Below, piece by piece: positions 32,652 through 46,702 of a DNA stretch of 64,000 nt. The stretch is from Rostratula benghalensis. Lineage: Eukaryota; Chordata; Aves; Charadriiformes; Rostratulidae. Within the stretch, counting starts at the first letter, position 1; each line of letters starts with the position of its first letter. The stretch is taken from contig VXAI01000065.1 in the NCBI GenBank assembly GCA_013399305.1, forward strand, positions 3,760,216 to 3,824,215. The letters run 5' to 3'. A program made the translations under genes and the position numbers. The notes under the pieces are model-generated. The model saw nothing but the letters and a program-made list of their open reading frames with translations. It was not told the DNA's origin and ran no database searches.

Positions 32652-34951
32652 GAGATTGGAAATCTCTTCTTCTAGCAGAGAAAAAAGCTTACTGGGTGTG
32701 GCAGTGAAAGAATCTGTTCACCTTCTGTAGTAAATAAAGGAAACCAAACATGTAACTGCAATAAATTTTCTATGTCCTTTTTTGGCATTTAATGGGAATA
32801 GATTGGGCACAGTCTGTTGATAACTCCACTCTAACAGGCAATGGACTTTGGCAGTGAATAGTGCAAAGAGAGAAGCAATGTGAATCTTGATCAGAGTAGA
32901 AATAATGGTGTGGACATTGCAAGAACTAAAATTGCCCTAGTATTGAGAAAACGAGTGTCAGCTTCAACATTTGAAGAGGGAAATAAAAAGTAGATTTGCC
33001 TTGCCCAAGACACAGAACAATTTAAAACCTTTTGCAGTCTTTCAATGATAAACATAAAGGAACTTAAATGCAAGGAAGTGCTACATTTTTAATCACCGAT
33101 GTTTGGAAGGTCTCACCATCAGTAGTATTTGAGTCTCTCACAATTATCTCATAAATGCTATTTTTCAAGACATTTATTACTACAGCAAGATAAGCCCTAC
33201 AGAAACTTATTCACCAAATAAACATAGCCGTGGTCTTCCTGCTAACTTCTCAAAGAAAAAAAGTATTACACCACACTTGGATAAAGCAAGCAAATTATTA
33301 ACTTGATGCAACACAGAAGGATGTTGCATTTTTTCTAATGTCAGCATTGAACCACCTGAACTCAAACCAGCACACACAATCTCATTCTTTTCTATACTCC
33401 ATAGGACAAATTATGTACCATTTTGACTTTTTTTTTTTTTTCTTTCTGATGTACTAAAATCAAAACCAGGAAAGAAAACAAAAATCTCTACAAAAGTAGA
33501 AGTGAATAGATTTTTCATAACTTCTAAACTGCTGCTTAAGCCAGAGGTGAAGCAAAATGGTAGTTATGATGCACATCAACCAAGGGATCAGTTCTAGTTA
33601 TCACTGGATTAAAGTACTTCCTACGTTGCAAGTTGTGGTGGGAGTTTGTATACCATGCCACAAGAGTGCAAAACCCTCTCAGAAAATTCAGACACATTCA
33701 GAAAAGACTGATGAAAGCAGGAAAAATGCAAATAAACATTTTCATGGGGAGAAGAGTATAGGAAAGTATTTGTTTACTTTTGTAACAGAAAACAAAAAAA
33801 AGAACCCTAATAGGAATACCTTCAGCAAGTGGGTCAAGCGTGTGAATCATGAGCTGGAAGATGCTGTTCCTCATTAGACTGTTGTGGAGAGATGCAGAGC
33901 TTCCTCCACGCTGGAGCCTTGGCTTGGTCTAGGTGGAAAAATACGGGAAAGAATTTAGGGTTTTTTTCTGTTGTTTGTGTCAAAACAAGTATGAAACACT
34001 ATGAATTAATCTCACATCTCACTACATAGTGAAACATTTTCAGTCATCACCTATAGCAGATTATATTAAACATTGCCACCGGAATAGACAATTTCTCTGG
34101 AGGGGATGGATCATCAGATTAGTCATTGGTCTCCCAGGGATAAAGAAAAAGAGCAGGAATGAAAGAACCTTCTCTCTGAAAACTCTTAAAATGTTAAAAA
34201 AATAAAACCCTCATACTTGCATCAGAAAGCATTAATAATTTATTTCTTTGCAGAACTTTGTGGTTCAGTCCCTGAAGTAAGTTCTAGCTTTTATTGCGTA
34301 GGATTCTTGCAAATACGTGTATTATCATATTTATGGAGAAAAGGGCAGAGTTCCTTTTTTAATGGCAAAATCCTCAAGCTCAATCAGAGTAAAACATACT
34401 CCCCACTTTGGTTCAATCCATTAAATACTGATTGCAAAACCAGACTGCAAATGAGATAAGGCAGTGCAGACACAGCATTGAAGCTAAAATACAAGCATCT
34501 TTTACACACTTTTGAAGAAATTTAAAACATACTCTGAGGTTCTTTCCCCCACGCCATTGTCTAATACAATAATCAATGCATTTAATAAATACCATAGAGT
34601 AAGATTGCTTTGTGGATGGCTGTCTGTTTGTTTCAGGAAAAAAAGGGATAAGCAGAGCCAACAGACTGCTAACTAATAAGACACTGAAATCCAATTACAG
34701 GGAAAAAAACAACCCTGAAGAAAATAATATTTTGCAGTAATACATGGTACATGGACAAATCTTTGGTATCATACAAATAGTAAGTATGATAGAAACTGAA
34801 CAAGAATATGAATTCACCACTTTATCTCTGNNNNNAGGGGGAGGAGGGAAGAAATGCCGGTGATTTAGAAAAATGCTGATGTCTGTTAAAACAAGGCTTA
34901 TCTCACCACACTCCTGAAAAATAACTCAGACACATACTAATTGCTGCTTAC

Positions 34952-34990
34952 CGTCAGTGTTTGGTCATCCTTGTCGCCAGCGTTAGGTGA
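34952..34990 (-). CDS. minus-strand 39-base exon candidate with an excellent acceptor
   Basis: The acceptor follows a long pyrimidine tract (TTTGTTTTGTTCTTTTTTGC, then ATTCATGCAG) and the donor is ACG|GTAAGC. Only one frame is open, reading SPNAGDKDDQTLT, in phase 0 at both ends. The segment is GC-richer than its surroundings and carries several CpGs. The short, symmetric, polar, acidic exon looks like an alternatively spliced cassette of the same minus-strand gene as 9497-9592. Linking it to 15099-15149 needs an extra exon, such as 31229-31256, or the alternative AG of that exon. Confidence 0.5.
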
Positions 34991-37900
34991 CTGCATGAAT
35001 GCAAAAAAGAACAAAACAAAGTGTCAGGTGGAGCATGCATAGAAAAATCTGTGTTCACTAAAACAGTGAATGCACGTTAAAGTGTTTGCATAATGTGTGT
35101 GTGTGTAAAAACAAACAAACAAAACCCAACATACACATGCTCTCTCATATACAAATCCACACACAAACTTGCAAATCCATTATTTATTTGTGCATACTTT
35201 GAAGAACCTATGCTGGGGGGAAAATTTATGGGTGAGTGTTCAGGACTAGAACTTTAAAAAAGTTTTTATAATATATTATTTGGTACTTTGAACTTTTGAA
35301 GATAGGAAACTGTTTCTTTATTTTAACATTGAAAGACATGGGAATATATAATTGAGAAATCTGAGTAATGTTTCATGTTCTACCTGACAAAGGGCTGAAG
35401 TATGTCACTTTTCTTACAGCCAAGAGTTGAGAGCATTCAGCATGGCACAAAAATACCAAGCATGCTCTAGGCTTAATATGAGGGCACTCCTTAAAAAAAA
35501 ATTTCATGTTGAAGGGAAAACTGTCACTTACTTGAAAGGGAATAGGATGAAGGTGCATGAATGTATAAAAACAACTAGATGGTAATTTTTTATCATATAA
35601 TTTAATTTGTAGAGAATAATTATGTTATAAAGAGAAAGAATAATGAAATACATTTTGCATACATGTTAAGGAAATAACAGGAAAGTGAAAAGCACATCCG
35701 AAATAATTTATTTCTTTGTCAGCACAGAATGGGATATAATACCATGAAACAGGTTTTTAAAATTGTTTTTTCCACACATGATTAGTAACGCAATTATTTC
35801 TGAGCCTAACTTGCCAGTCTAGTAATACCCGAGAAGAAATGTTCAAGACTGGAATTTAAATAGAATTTTAAGGCAGAAATGCCTCCTCAGTTTTAAAAAC
35901 AGGAATGTAAACAATGGTTTGACATTTTGGTGATATTAAATACTTATAATGCCTGGATTGTTTTCTGGATTAACAATAATAACACCTTAGAAGTGTTTTA
36001 AACTATGGCAATGAAATATTCAGTCGTGGTGTTGCTGTTTATATCATGTATTTTATGGCATTTTGTCCCTATTAGCATGGTAAATTAAACTATATTCCTA
36101 TTGTTTACAGTGAGCTTTGCATTTACATGCTCATTGCTATGTAATTTGGATATCACACACTGCATGGCAAAGTACTTTAAAGTATCATTTATTTTCTTGT
36201 AGAAACATCTATTGTTCAGGCATTTTACGCATACTTTCAATTTAAGACAAGATTTAAAACCTGATCCAAGGTTAAAATGGTGTTTATTTGCACTGGAGGT
36301 GATTACTAAATTTTTGGATATACTCAACAGTGGTTTCTTTAAAGAAAAGACTTTATTTTCTGTAATGGAAAATTTGCTCTTCAGTCAGGGCAGCCATTGC
36401 GTATTAGTTCCCCCAGGGTCAGAAAGAGACAGAAATTCTACATCAACCATGAATTGCATCTATTTATAAAGGAATTACTATTAAAAAATTATCATTTGCA
36501 ATTATGTGTTATAATTTATTTAAAACCATGATTTTATTATAGTTATGCAAAATGAAAACAATGCTTTTTAGTATACTCTTTTATTCAAAAGTATCTAGGG
36601 CACAATCCCTTTTTATGTTTTATCAGAATTATAAAAAGATTAATCATAAGACAGTTCACTAATTTTTTCAGAGAATTCACCAAAATATTAGTTGGTTCTC
36701 CTACATGTCATGGCAGCGTGTAGTAGTTTGTCCATACTCCTGCCTGTATCAGTGATCATGTATTCAAGTTTGCTCCACCTGTGCTAAAAGTCTTAAAAGA
36801 TTTTATTTCAGAAATTAATAGTAATAATAAAAAAACTCTACTTGCTATGAAGAAACAGTCTATGGGTCTATGGGATCCTTTCCACACATTTTTTTTCTTA
36901 GTAAGTCCATCGATGGCTAAGCCTGACATGTTCTTTGCCTTGTTTGAGAATGTGGTTCTTGAGAAACAGACTCCTGAAGTAAATCATGCAAGAGATGATG
37001 CCTCACTAACTACATGGTGAACGTCCTCATGCTTTCCTGTAAAATAAAGGGCACCGTGGCCATTAAATGAGGAGAAGAATCTATGAAAAGCCTTAGGTAT
37101 TTGATACAGCATATCCTTGTTAATAAAAGACGGCTAGTAAATGGCACATCTATTAGACTGTGTATTCCAAAACCAGAATTGGAGAGCTAATTGCCTGCAG
37201 CTCTAGGAGTTGCTGTGCTGCTAGAAGTTTCCATCTTACATCTTCAACAGGCTGAAACACTTAGCAAACTGGACTACCCAACCCCTTCTGCTAACATGAG
37301 AAAAGCAGGCTGTGAAACAACAGCCAGTAAAAACATAACTGGATTTCATCACCCTTTCTACAGCATGAGCTCCCATCTTTTTCCTGCTTGCTAAATCTTT
37401 TCCAGCTACAATACCTAAAAAGCTTCTTTTTTTTTGTTTGGTTTTTTTGGGGGTTTTTTGTTTTCATTTTTTAAATCAGCTTTTATGGGAATAAGGAAAG
37501 TTCATGATGTTTTGTGGCTGGCAGTGTGGTCTTGAATGCAATACGGTGTCTCTAATTACTGCGGAGTGTGATCCCAGATAGAGTTTTGCTAAATTGTCTC
37601 AAGATTTTACAGTGAGGGACTTCTGCTACACTCTTTTATACCTGTTTTCAAAAGCTGCATCTGGACTGGGCAATTTTATACCTATCAGTGAGTCACTGCC
37701 TGTCAGTCCTGAAGTAAATTACACGTGCTAGTTTTCTAGGTGCACAGGGCTCTCTAATCTTTGCAAGACATTTATGCCTAAGGTCTGCAAAATTTTTGTT
37801 AGGTTGAACTGCAGGAAAACTGCATTTCAAAGACAGCCCCTGAAGTCAATCTAGTTACCTGAAGATAGTTAATTTCTAGATAAATTCCAAAAATCAGGAT

Positions 37901-40900
37901 CCTAAGGAGTGCTAGCAATGTACTTGGAATAAAACTGTTCTGCATTTAATTGAAATTATATGACATATTACGTTAATGCAGAACTAAAATCCAAAGCAAC
38001 AAACTCAGTTAGACAAATTTCAGAAATAAGCCTAATGAGCTCAGTGAAGGAACAAAAAACTGAACTAAAGTATTTCACCTAGCTCTCTTAATGTGTCTGT
38101 CTTTGGATTTTACCAAATCAGACTCTCTTAGACCTCCTTTTCGTGAATACCCAAAACAAATCCCATGTTGTAACCCTTGCTCACTCCATGGGTAGGCTTT
38201 ATATGGTCATCAGGAAGCTGAAGAGTGCAAGTCTGAGTGAGCTCAGTATATTTAAACTAAAATTCCTCTAGATACCCATGGAATTAAAAGCTGACCATCA
38301 CCCCCAGAGTATATGGAAGATCTGTCAGGGGCTGCAATGGGGCCAGTGCAGCTTACTAACTGCAGGCAACACAGCTCAATACCTGGCTCTCTAGCTTTGT
38401 TATGCAGAAAGGCTGCAAGTAGCTATAGGGCAATATTTCCATATTTAAGCTACAGTAAACTGACGGTAAGGATTTTAACTTATATACTACTGCTTAATAG
38501 ATCACTACCTGAATTTAGACTGCTAACGGAGTACAAAACCTGGGACCTTGCTTAAAAGAGAGGTGGGAAAAGCTTTAGTAAACCCAATGTAGAAAAAGAA
38601 ACTAAAATTCCATTTCACTTTGCCTGCTGCCTTCCTTTCTTTCACCTTTTTTTTTGTCCCTAAAAGTAATCTAAACCAGGAATTTCTACCTAAAGAAGTA
38701 GATTTCTGTATTGTTGAATGAAATAAATATGATTCACAAGAATCATATCCAAAATTAAGCTTGCCTTACTCATCAAAACAATGTATTAAAGTAAGCTTGA
38801 ACTCTCAAAGACATTGAGCTGAAACATCAAATGGAGGTACCTGGCTCCATTTACAACAGCTTGTTTACATGCACCTAGTGTGAAAGTTGTAGCCCTGGGC
38901 CAAGCAAAACGGCTTTGTTTATTCAGATCAGTTGCCTCTTTTATGCTGGCCTGTTCATGCAATTACCCAATGTGCATACACACAGTGAATCCTCATAAGT
39001 GTTCAAAGAGATGAATATTAGCTGATTTGTGTATCAGTTGCTAAATCACATGCTAATGTTAGGGTCAACTGATTTAATTCCATATTTTTATGCATACCAT
39101 TGTATGAAATAGAACTCTTCCAATTAGCCTGTGGGACCAATCCTATAATATTTAGTTACTCAACATGTATAAGAAAGTCAGAATCTGCACCATCTCTCTT
39201 ACCTTCTCTGAACTTGCATAAAGTCAGGTATCTGGCTTAGGATGGCAATGTAATAGCTCAAGCTTAAAGACTTGATGACTTTTTAATCACCTTAGTGTCA
39301 GAAGTAATTATGCAGCTTTATGTTGTCTTCTTATCCTCATTTCAAGACTTGTCAATGAAGTCACCTTTTGCTATTGTTTATACAAATTATGACTACAGCT
39401 CTGTACACCTATGCAACTTTCATTGGGGCAAAAGAATCTTTTACAAAAACAGAACAAAAACTCAAGCCATGTACTTATAGCCACCATTTGATACTTATCC
39501 ACACAAAATATTTGTTCTCCAGTGACAGTTTAAGTACTTCAGTATGGATTTATATGGATAGCTCTAAAATACTTGCATTTAAAGCATTTAGGACGCAGAT
39601 ACATCATCAACAATATCACATGGGAAAACATTAGTGAGTGTTACAAGATTAAGTTCTCAAAATCTAAAACATGTCTGAACTAAAATCACCCGTGAAACAA
39701 GCTACAAATTCTGGGTGCGGGACTGGAAAGGTCTTCAACTGAACTCCAACTACACCATAGACAATACAGCCAGGAGATACCTGCTCTTCAGGTCTCAACT
39801 CAATCAAACAAGAAAGGCTTAGCAAGAAAAAAAGCATTTCCTAGGACTTCTTCTTACCTAAAACCACAAAGGACCTGCTACAGATTATGGAGGCTTTAGA
39901 ACTGTTTTCCTTAAAAGTAGTCCCAGAGAGGAAAGCATTCGACAGATCTTCGTGCTTGCTGAGGCTATGCCATTTGCAACTACTGAACAAATCCCATTGC
40001 AGCAAGTTGGCTCTGCCCTGCAGAGGATTCATCACAAGGGCAAAAAGGGCAAAAGACAATTTGACTGTCTTTCCACTTCCAACACCCTGGAGATCCTAAA
40101 GGACATGGGCAGCACCAACTGCAAAGAAGAACCAAGTGTGCATGACCTGTAGGGAGGAAATGCTGAATAGGTGCATCCTCAGCTGCCCATGTCACATCCC
40201 CTTTCCACCAAGCTCTCCTCACTCTTCTGTCTTATTTCACAACTGCCTTTACCCTTGAGGTGACTTTTTGTCACCCAGATCTCTGCTGACTGTATTGTCA
40301 GCTGGCAGAAACTTGGAGAGCCAGATACAGTTCTCAGGATACTGACTGCAAGAGGAATGTAATCAAACATGAGAGGGGCATATAAAATAATGAGCGTTAT
40401 TGAGAAAGCTAGTTGAGCGTTGCTAATATTTACTATTTCCCACAGTGTTAGAAGGGGCGAGAGAACAAGAATGTCGAAAGCTGGCCCTTAAATGAGACAA
40501 AAGGAAAGCCTTGGCATGCTGTATCTATCCTGTGAGACCTTTTCCGTGGAACAATAATATTTAAAGTGGTCTACCTCACATATTTTTAAAAAGTGGGAGC
40601 AGGGAGAAAGGAAAGCATCACCAAAACAGTTAGGATGACGCCTAAGGTAATAATGTTTCAAATAAATGTGCTTCAAATGTGAAACCCTCTTTTACTGGTA
40701 GCACACTGCCAGCTCTAAGCTGCACAGCTCTGGGTGTCAGTTTTACATCAGCCTACTGGGCAAAATCCAGCAGTTGGCTTCCATTCCTCCACTTCCCCAA
40801 CTGTAAACTAGGAATAGAGATGTAGTTTGTGAAGAACTTTGTTGTGATGAAAAGGGCTGATTGCTTCGCGGGCAGGTTACTGTTTACGACTGCCTTTTCT

Positions 40901-43900
40901 TCAGCAATTTAATGTGCTCTTTGCGTTTTGCATTTTCTACTGAGCACAACATACATGTTCATTGCAATACGCTACAAAGCAGAACTTACCCGAGAGCAAC
41001 ATCTCCAATAGCTATAGGTAAAGGATCAAAATCTATGTCTTGCAATGTTTCGTTAGCTAGATTTTGTTTCTATTTTTGGACTCTAACAGGTCTGAGACTA
41101 TGGTTTTACAAGATAATATGACAAGCAATGCAATCAAAGAATAAAGAAACATTTGTACTTTTTACACCCAACAGGATGTTAGACTGAATCTTCGACATTG
41201 TAAAAGGAAAAGCCATCAAAATATGTTGATCTTATTTTTTTTTATTCACCCACTACCTGCATTATATTAAACTTTCTCAATTTTAAAATAGAAAACCAGA
41301 CATTAAGTCTGTGGCAAAACCAAGTACTGCTACAGGAAAATACCTTAAATTTGCATATTTAACTGAACAGTGTTTTGAGGCTAACTGTCTTTGTAACTCA
41401 CATTGAATAGCATCTGCCTCCATAGTCATCGTTCAGACAACAATTTTCAGCTATTTTCACCATTGCCTCCTAGGTCTTTCTGGCCACCTGAAACACCCAA
41501 ATGCCATCTAAGGCTTTGTCTTATACCTGGCAAGGGTGTAAGAAATAGTAGGGAAGAAAGCTGTTAAGAAGAAACAGAAAGTAAATTTTACAGAACTATG
41601 TGTAGATAAGACACCAGCACTGTATTTCCAGTGAGTCTGACAGAGCTGTAGAGAAAAAAAAAGGAAGTCTGAAATTCCAGATTTCTTCTACAACCATAAA
41701 GCAGAGCAAACTGTTTTCTTCACGTTAAGTGGAGAAAAAAACGGACAACATCAGCTTCTGTCTTACTTTGATTCCTCCTGCCTTTTAGCTATTTTTCTAC
41801 AATGTTCTACTTTGCATTAAGACAAAACAGAACTGTGTTTCCGAACTCTAGAGCTTTCCTATATGCTGGGATTCTGGAGACCACCAGGAATGTATTCTGG
41901 AGAACCTGCAGCATGCACATGCCAGGTTGCTTTTACCTCTTTTAGAGCCAAGAGATGAAACTGAGGCATAAACACCTGAGCAGCACTGTTTCTAAATGCA
42001 GAATTACAATACAAAAAACTTAAATCAGACCATGTTTGGACACCTCATTTGGAGAATTACCTCCTGCATGACATAGCAAAGGATAGACAAAAACTCTTTG
42101 TGCCCATCTTCCTTCATCACTCTGCTATTTCACATGGCCTGTCACACTGTTAATTTGTCTCTGCAGCTATGAACCAGATGACTGCAGGTAACTCATGGCC
42201 ACACATAATACAGAAGCAGTGGCTCAATTGCTCTCCTCTGTAAAGTCTGGTCCTCCCAGAACAGCTTCCTAATATTTACAGTAAACCTGGAGTGCCAAGG
42301 GGAATTCCCACTGCGATCAAAGAGAAAAGGCATTAGGGAAAATGTGCTGGAGACAGGGAAGGTAGGTACAAGAAAGCATGAGAGAGTTCACGGTGAAGAG
42401 CTTAAGCAGCTAGTGACCTTAGCTCAGGCTGGTATCTGCTTTCCGCTTTTCTTCCCCATTCACAGCCCAGGACAAAAGCATTTCTTTACTTCCAGATGAG
42501 CTTCATTGCAAATAATGAGATTTCTTGGAGACTTTTGCTGAGATACGTTACTTTTGACACCAGGCAAAAAAGACCTTCAAGGTCTTTAAATTAGAAAGAG
42601 AAACTCATAGAAACTCCATGAATATTTTATGTAATCCCATTCCACTACAAAAAGAACCCCTTTAAAGTCTGGTGTCTCTAAGTGCTGCAGGAGTCACAAG
42701 TGGGAAACCATGCCATTACCCTCAGCTGTAAGCCTCTTTTTAGCCAAGAGTTGTTCCCCAAATGCTCAGTCTGCCTCTGCCTTTTGTTCTTATGACGTTT
42801 CTCCCAGAACCTGTGCTTCTTTCATCTTGCTGCTGCCTTTCTTCCTCCTTTGCTCCTGCCTTTGGCAGGCACATCACACAATGCTCATGGAAACCCAGTC
42901 CCCCATGAACACCTCTGCTCCAGGGACTGGCACACTCCTTTATCTGAGATGGCTGCTTTCTGCATAGCAACACTGGGCCTTCATAATTAAACATACTGGG
43001 TGTGAATTATTAAAACAAGAATACTTTCTGAGCCTCAGTATAAACACTTGCTGATTATTTAATAGCCAAACCCCAGTTTGGCTGCATTCTAGGTTGGCAC
43101 GGTTTTGGCTCTAATGACATTCCAATGCAAATCCCTGTTTTCAGGTAATGCACATACTGCAGGATCTACAAAAATCTGGTTGTTCCAAGAGGGAATAACG
43201 TAGTTCCCTAGGATAAACTTTCAATAAAACTAAATTAGTTGCATAAATAAAACTGTAAAGTAAGCCAAGCCAGAAATCATTACGGGCTTTGCAGTTGTAA
43301 GCTAACTGGAAGTACTCCATGAACTAGATTTTGGTTCTATAGAAAATTGACATTGCTATGAATGTACACGCTTGTTTCGACATGGCTCTGCAATCATTTT
43401 ACAAGCATGTAAAAACTTCTCTAAATAATGCACACAAAATTCTCTTCACAGTATTCACTTGAACTTCAAAAAATTGCATTGTCTATCAAGATAAATTGTC
43501 AATAAATACGGTTCTCTCAGGTGGGAGTTTGTGAGGCTCCTGATCGGACTTTATTATATTGTGTTCTATATATGGTCTTTTATGTCAACCAACTTTTGTG
43601 CTTATAATGCTGCCCGAGGGAGTTAGAGACAAGAAATATATTTGATTTTTGAAATACCGACTTTCCATTTGCAAAACACTGTGGCCAGAATGAGAAGAAA
43701 CATACATGTTTCATAAATAGTATTCTTGCAGTCCTGCTGTGCATGTCTATGGCAATATCTGAAGTGTTTTTTTTACATTAAAGTCTGGGGGTTTTTTAAT
43801 TTTTATTCAAAAGTATGCTTATTGAATTTGAAAGAATCATTGTATTGTTACTGTCCAATTCCTGTTAACTGTGTTACATTTCCAAACTGTAGCAATTACA

Positions 43901-45645
43901 CAAACAAAAATTAAGAAGTTTGGGTAAAACCATGATAAATAAAGAACTAACACACACAGGAGACACTGACATGGAAAACCTCCAACAGATGAAAAGAACA
44001 GAAAAAAAACTGGCTTGAAGTCTGATTTCATACCGCTGTGAATTAATTCCATGGGATTAGCATGAAACTAAATGAATTGAGAGCAGGATCTGGCCAAGCA
44101 TGCAGGAAGAGATGTGATGTTTATTTCACAGCACAATGAAGCAATGTGACAGTCATAAATTGTTACATATAAAGCAAAATGCAGTGAAAATAAGAGATGC
44201 ATTTTGCAATGCAAATGATATCCTTGTCCATGGGCTAACCGTTCCTACAGCGTTTGGAGCTATAAGAATCACTATAAGCACTAGCTGTCATGCACCACTA
44301 AATAAAAAGATAATGGATGCTCTCTAGATACTACTGCGTGTGGTTTTATCCAAGTTCATCTGTGGAAGGTGCTCTTGTCTCACACCTCTTCCCAGACAAT
44401 GCATGACAAGGGCTTTTCAGTCAAAGTCAAGCTTTTCTTCTACCCCACAGGCTGTCAAAACTTTGCCAGCTCAGTCTGGAGACTCACCCAGTGTGCAGCC
44501 AGATACAGAAATTTTGAGACCTTGGTGTAGTTTAAAGTCCTATAGCCCTGCCATGCAACATTGCAACAATCAGAGCTGGGAAGTCTGGAGGCTCTAGATG
44601 CATTTGCTTACCCTGCCAAGTAGGATCAGACCAGTTTGGGGATCTGGAGAGTTCAACTGCTCCAGCAGTATCAATTGCCAGAATATTTTTGGAAAAAGCA
44701 TTTCACTAACTTCGTGACTATGTTAGTCAGCTCTCAGAATAGTCATTAAAAAGCAAAACCAAACCAAACCAAACCAAAAACATAGTTAAAATTGCTTTCT
44801 TAACACTATGACAAATTATGGTGAGATATGCCACTGGTTTTCCCAGCTAAAGGCCTGCCTGGCCGTCCTCATGAGCAGCACCCAGACCAGCTTTACACAA
44901 CACCAGAGCAGTCACGCTGCGGCTCAGCCACTCTCCATGCCCTGCACTGCTTTCACTACTGGCCTCCACCACATTCAGAGTCACAGGCAAGTAAGGACAA
45001 CATTATAAACTACTCACTGAGCTCATTAATGGATGGCAAAGCAGGAACTATAACAGGATGCAAACCCTTCCATGTCTCATTTCTAGCTGAAAGCTCATTC
45101 AGGTTGGGAATAAACAAGAGCTTCTCCGGTCTGCTGGATTAATAGTGCCATCTGTGAAAAATACATACTGAACATACTCATTTCTGATGGAAGTAAGTTA
45201 GTTAACACAACTGTACAAGCTTTATTTACAATTGTGTTAATACAGAAAAGACTCATCCTTTGGTTTAGACCATAGAGAATGACAAAGTATCTTGGAAGAA
45301 AACAAGTTAACACATGCTAAACTAAAAAGGAAAAAAACACTGCCGAAACACAGAAAGTACATTTTTTGTGTGAGCATAGAGGAAGTGTTCTACCCACAGA
45401 AGCCAGGGTACTTTTATCTGTCCTTTTACTACATAAGGACACACACTGACAACCTGAAAATTTTGTTGTACGAAGCCCTTTTCTGCCCAAGAAGCAGCTA
45501 CAGATCCAGCAGCGGATTGAACTCTAACCATTGATTTTGTCTAGGCAAGGTGCTGAAATTATGTTATTTAGCACTTGGAAACATGGGACAGACATCTTCC
45601 AGTGAACAGGAGACCTGTTGGTTAAATCTTTCCAACTATTGATTT
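34991..45645. other. unique, AT-rich, probably intronic sequence
   Basis: About 10.6 kb without CR1. It holds a short (TG)n at 35093-35106 followed by (AAAC)n, a T/G-rich tract at 37427-37470 and an (AAACC)n run at 44755-44779. The very AT-rich block 35570-36560 has the look of conserved non-coding DNA, but I cannot test this. Weak minus-strand exon candidates at 40990-41056 and 44612-44656 are discussed in the findings. Plus-strand ORFs at 39887-40152 and 44340-44597 have no supporting signals. Confidence 0.4.
40990..41056 (-). CDS. weak 67-base exon candidate
   Basis: The donor is very good (CTCGG|GTAAGTTCTG). The open frame reads NETLQDIDFDPLPIAIGDVALG, close to coding in character. The acceptor (AAAATCTAG) has no pyrimidine tract, and the phase does not fit the neighbouring candidates. 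Chance remains likely. Confidence 0.2.
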
Positions 45646-45647
45646 GG

Positions 45648-45713
45648 AATCATAGAATTGCGTAGGTGGGAAAGGACCTTTCAGATCATCTAGTCCAAAC
45701 ACCTGACACGAAA
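45648..45713 (-). mobile_element. CR1 3' tail fragment
   Basis: About 65 bases of the CR1 3' end in inverted orientation: AATCATAGAATTG, then GGTGGGAAAGGACC, then ATCATCTAGTCCAA. It is diverged, and the 5' part is missing. Confidence 0.8.
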
Positions 45714-46702
45714 AATTAATCCTGAAGACTACATATTTTTGTATGAAAATCATAGTGACTGTGAAACATTTGTGGAGAAAGTTAACTTTGCCTTCCTGGA
45801 CCATGAAAGAAAACCCTATGAAGGGACTTTCATACATCTCTGATGAAAGTACTGTGAAAAAGCGAATAATAAAAAGACATTGCACGTCTTACACTTCTAG
45901 TTCTGTTTTACCTCAGACCAGGAAGACCTAAAGATAAGTAAAACAGAACAACAAAGAACTGTAAGTAGCAGTTCCAAATAAAAACCCACCAAATCACTTG
46001 CATCACAAGTTCTGTGTTATACACAGAGTTGTGAAAGTTTGATGTGGTGATTTTGATTCTACTTACATAAAATGTATTTAGAAAGGCAAATTTCTTCAGT
46101 GTTATCACTACATTATGAATTTCCTCTAATAATACCCTGCTTGCTATTAAATTGAAACAAACTGATTTAAAGCCTCTGCAGCAAATCTTTTATTATCAAT
46201 TTTCATGTAATTCCTCCTACTGGGAACTGAAGCTCTATTTTGTATAATTATTTCAGGCATTTTATCTCTCGTAATACGAACTCCTGAACAGAAAGAAGAA
46301 TTAAAACAATCTCTGCACTTTGTTTTCTCTCCTTTAGGACCTCAGAGTTCATTGTGATGTGTGTGTGCCTGATGTCTTTAGAAAAAATGCATTAAACTTT
46401 CCATAATTAATTTGCTCCCTTCTTTCCTTAGTTGCAAAGAAACCTGTCTCCGTGATATACCAGCTGTTTTTTGCTGATGATAAAAAGCATTTCATCTTCT
46501 AGGTCATATATCTCTTCTGAATTTGCCTAGTTTACCACTTATGCAAACTAATGCCTAGTGTCTTAATACCTAGAAATTCTTCTGATTTCAGGAGGAAAAT
46601 AAATCATGAAGATGAATCTCAGTTTCATTTATAAAGTGGTATTTTCGCTGCTTTATTGTTGTGAAGACAACCTTGTAAACATAGATTAACAATAGCCAGT
46701 TA
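45714..46702. other. unique non-coding sequence
   Basis: No exon, repeat or structured element that I can support between the two CR1 pieces. Confidence 0.4.

Larger units (their letters stand above)
31257..34951. other. probable intron with two inverted repeats
   Basis: Unique AT-rich sequence. Perfect inverted repeats lie at 31626-31657 and 32606-32651 (annotated). A plus-strand microexon-like segment of 23 bases at 34253-34275 has a near-ideal acceptor (TTTATTTCTTTGCAG) and donor (GTAAGT). Five N occur at 34831-34835. The ORF 33557-33877 (plus, 106 codons) has no splice or homology support. Confidence 0.4.

Noticed and set aside
39887..40152. Overlapping plus-strand ORFs near 40 kb, considered as a processed pseudogene
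   Set aside because: No recognisable parent protein, no poly-A tail and no target-site duplication.
41404..41474. Minus-strand open segment ending CLNDDYGGRCYS at a GTGAGT donor
   Set aside because: Poor acceptor, and its phase conflicts with the nearby candidate 40990-41056.
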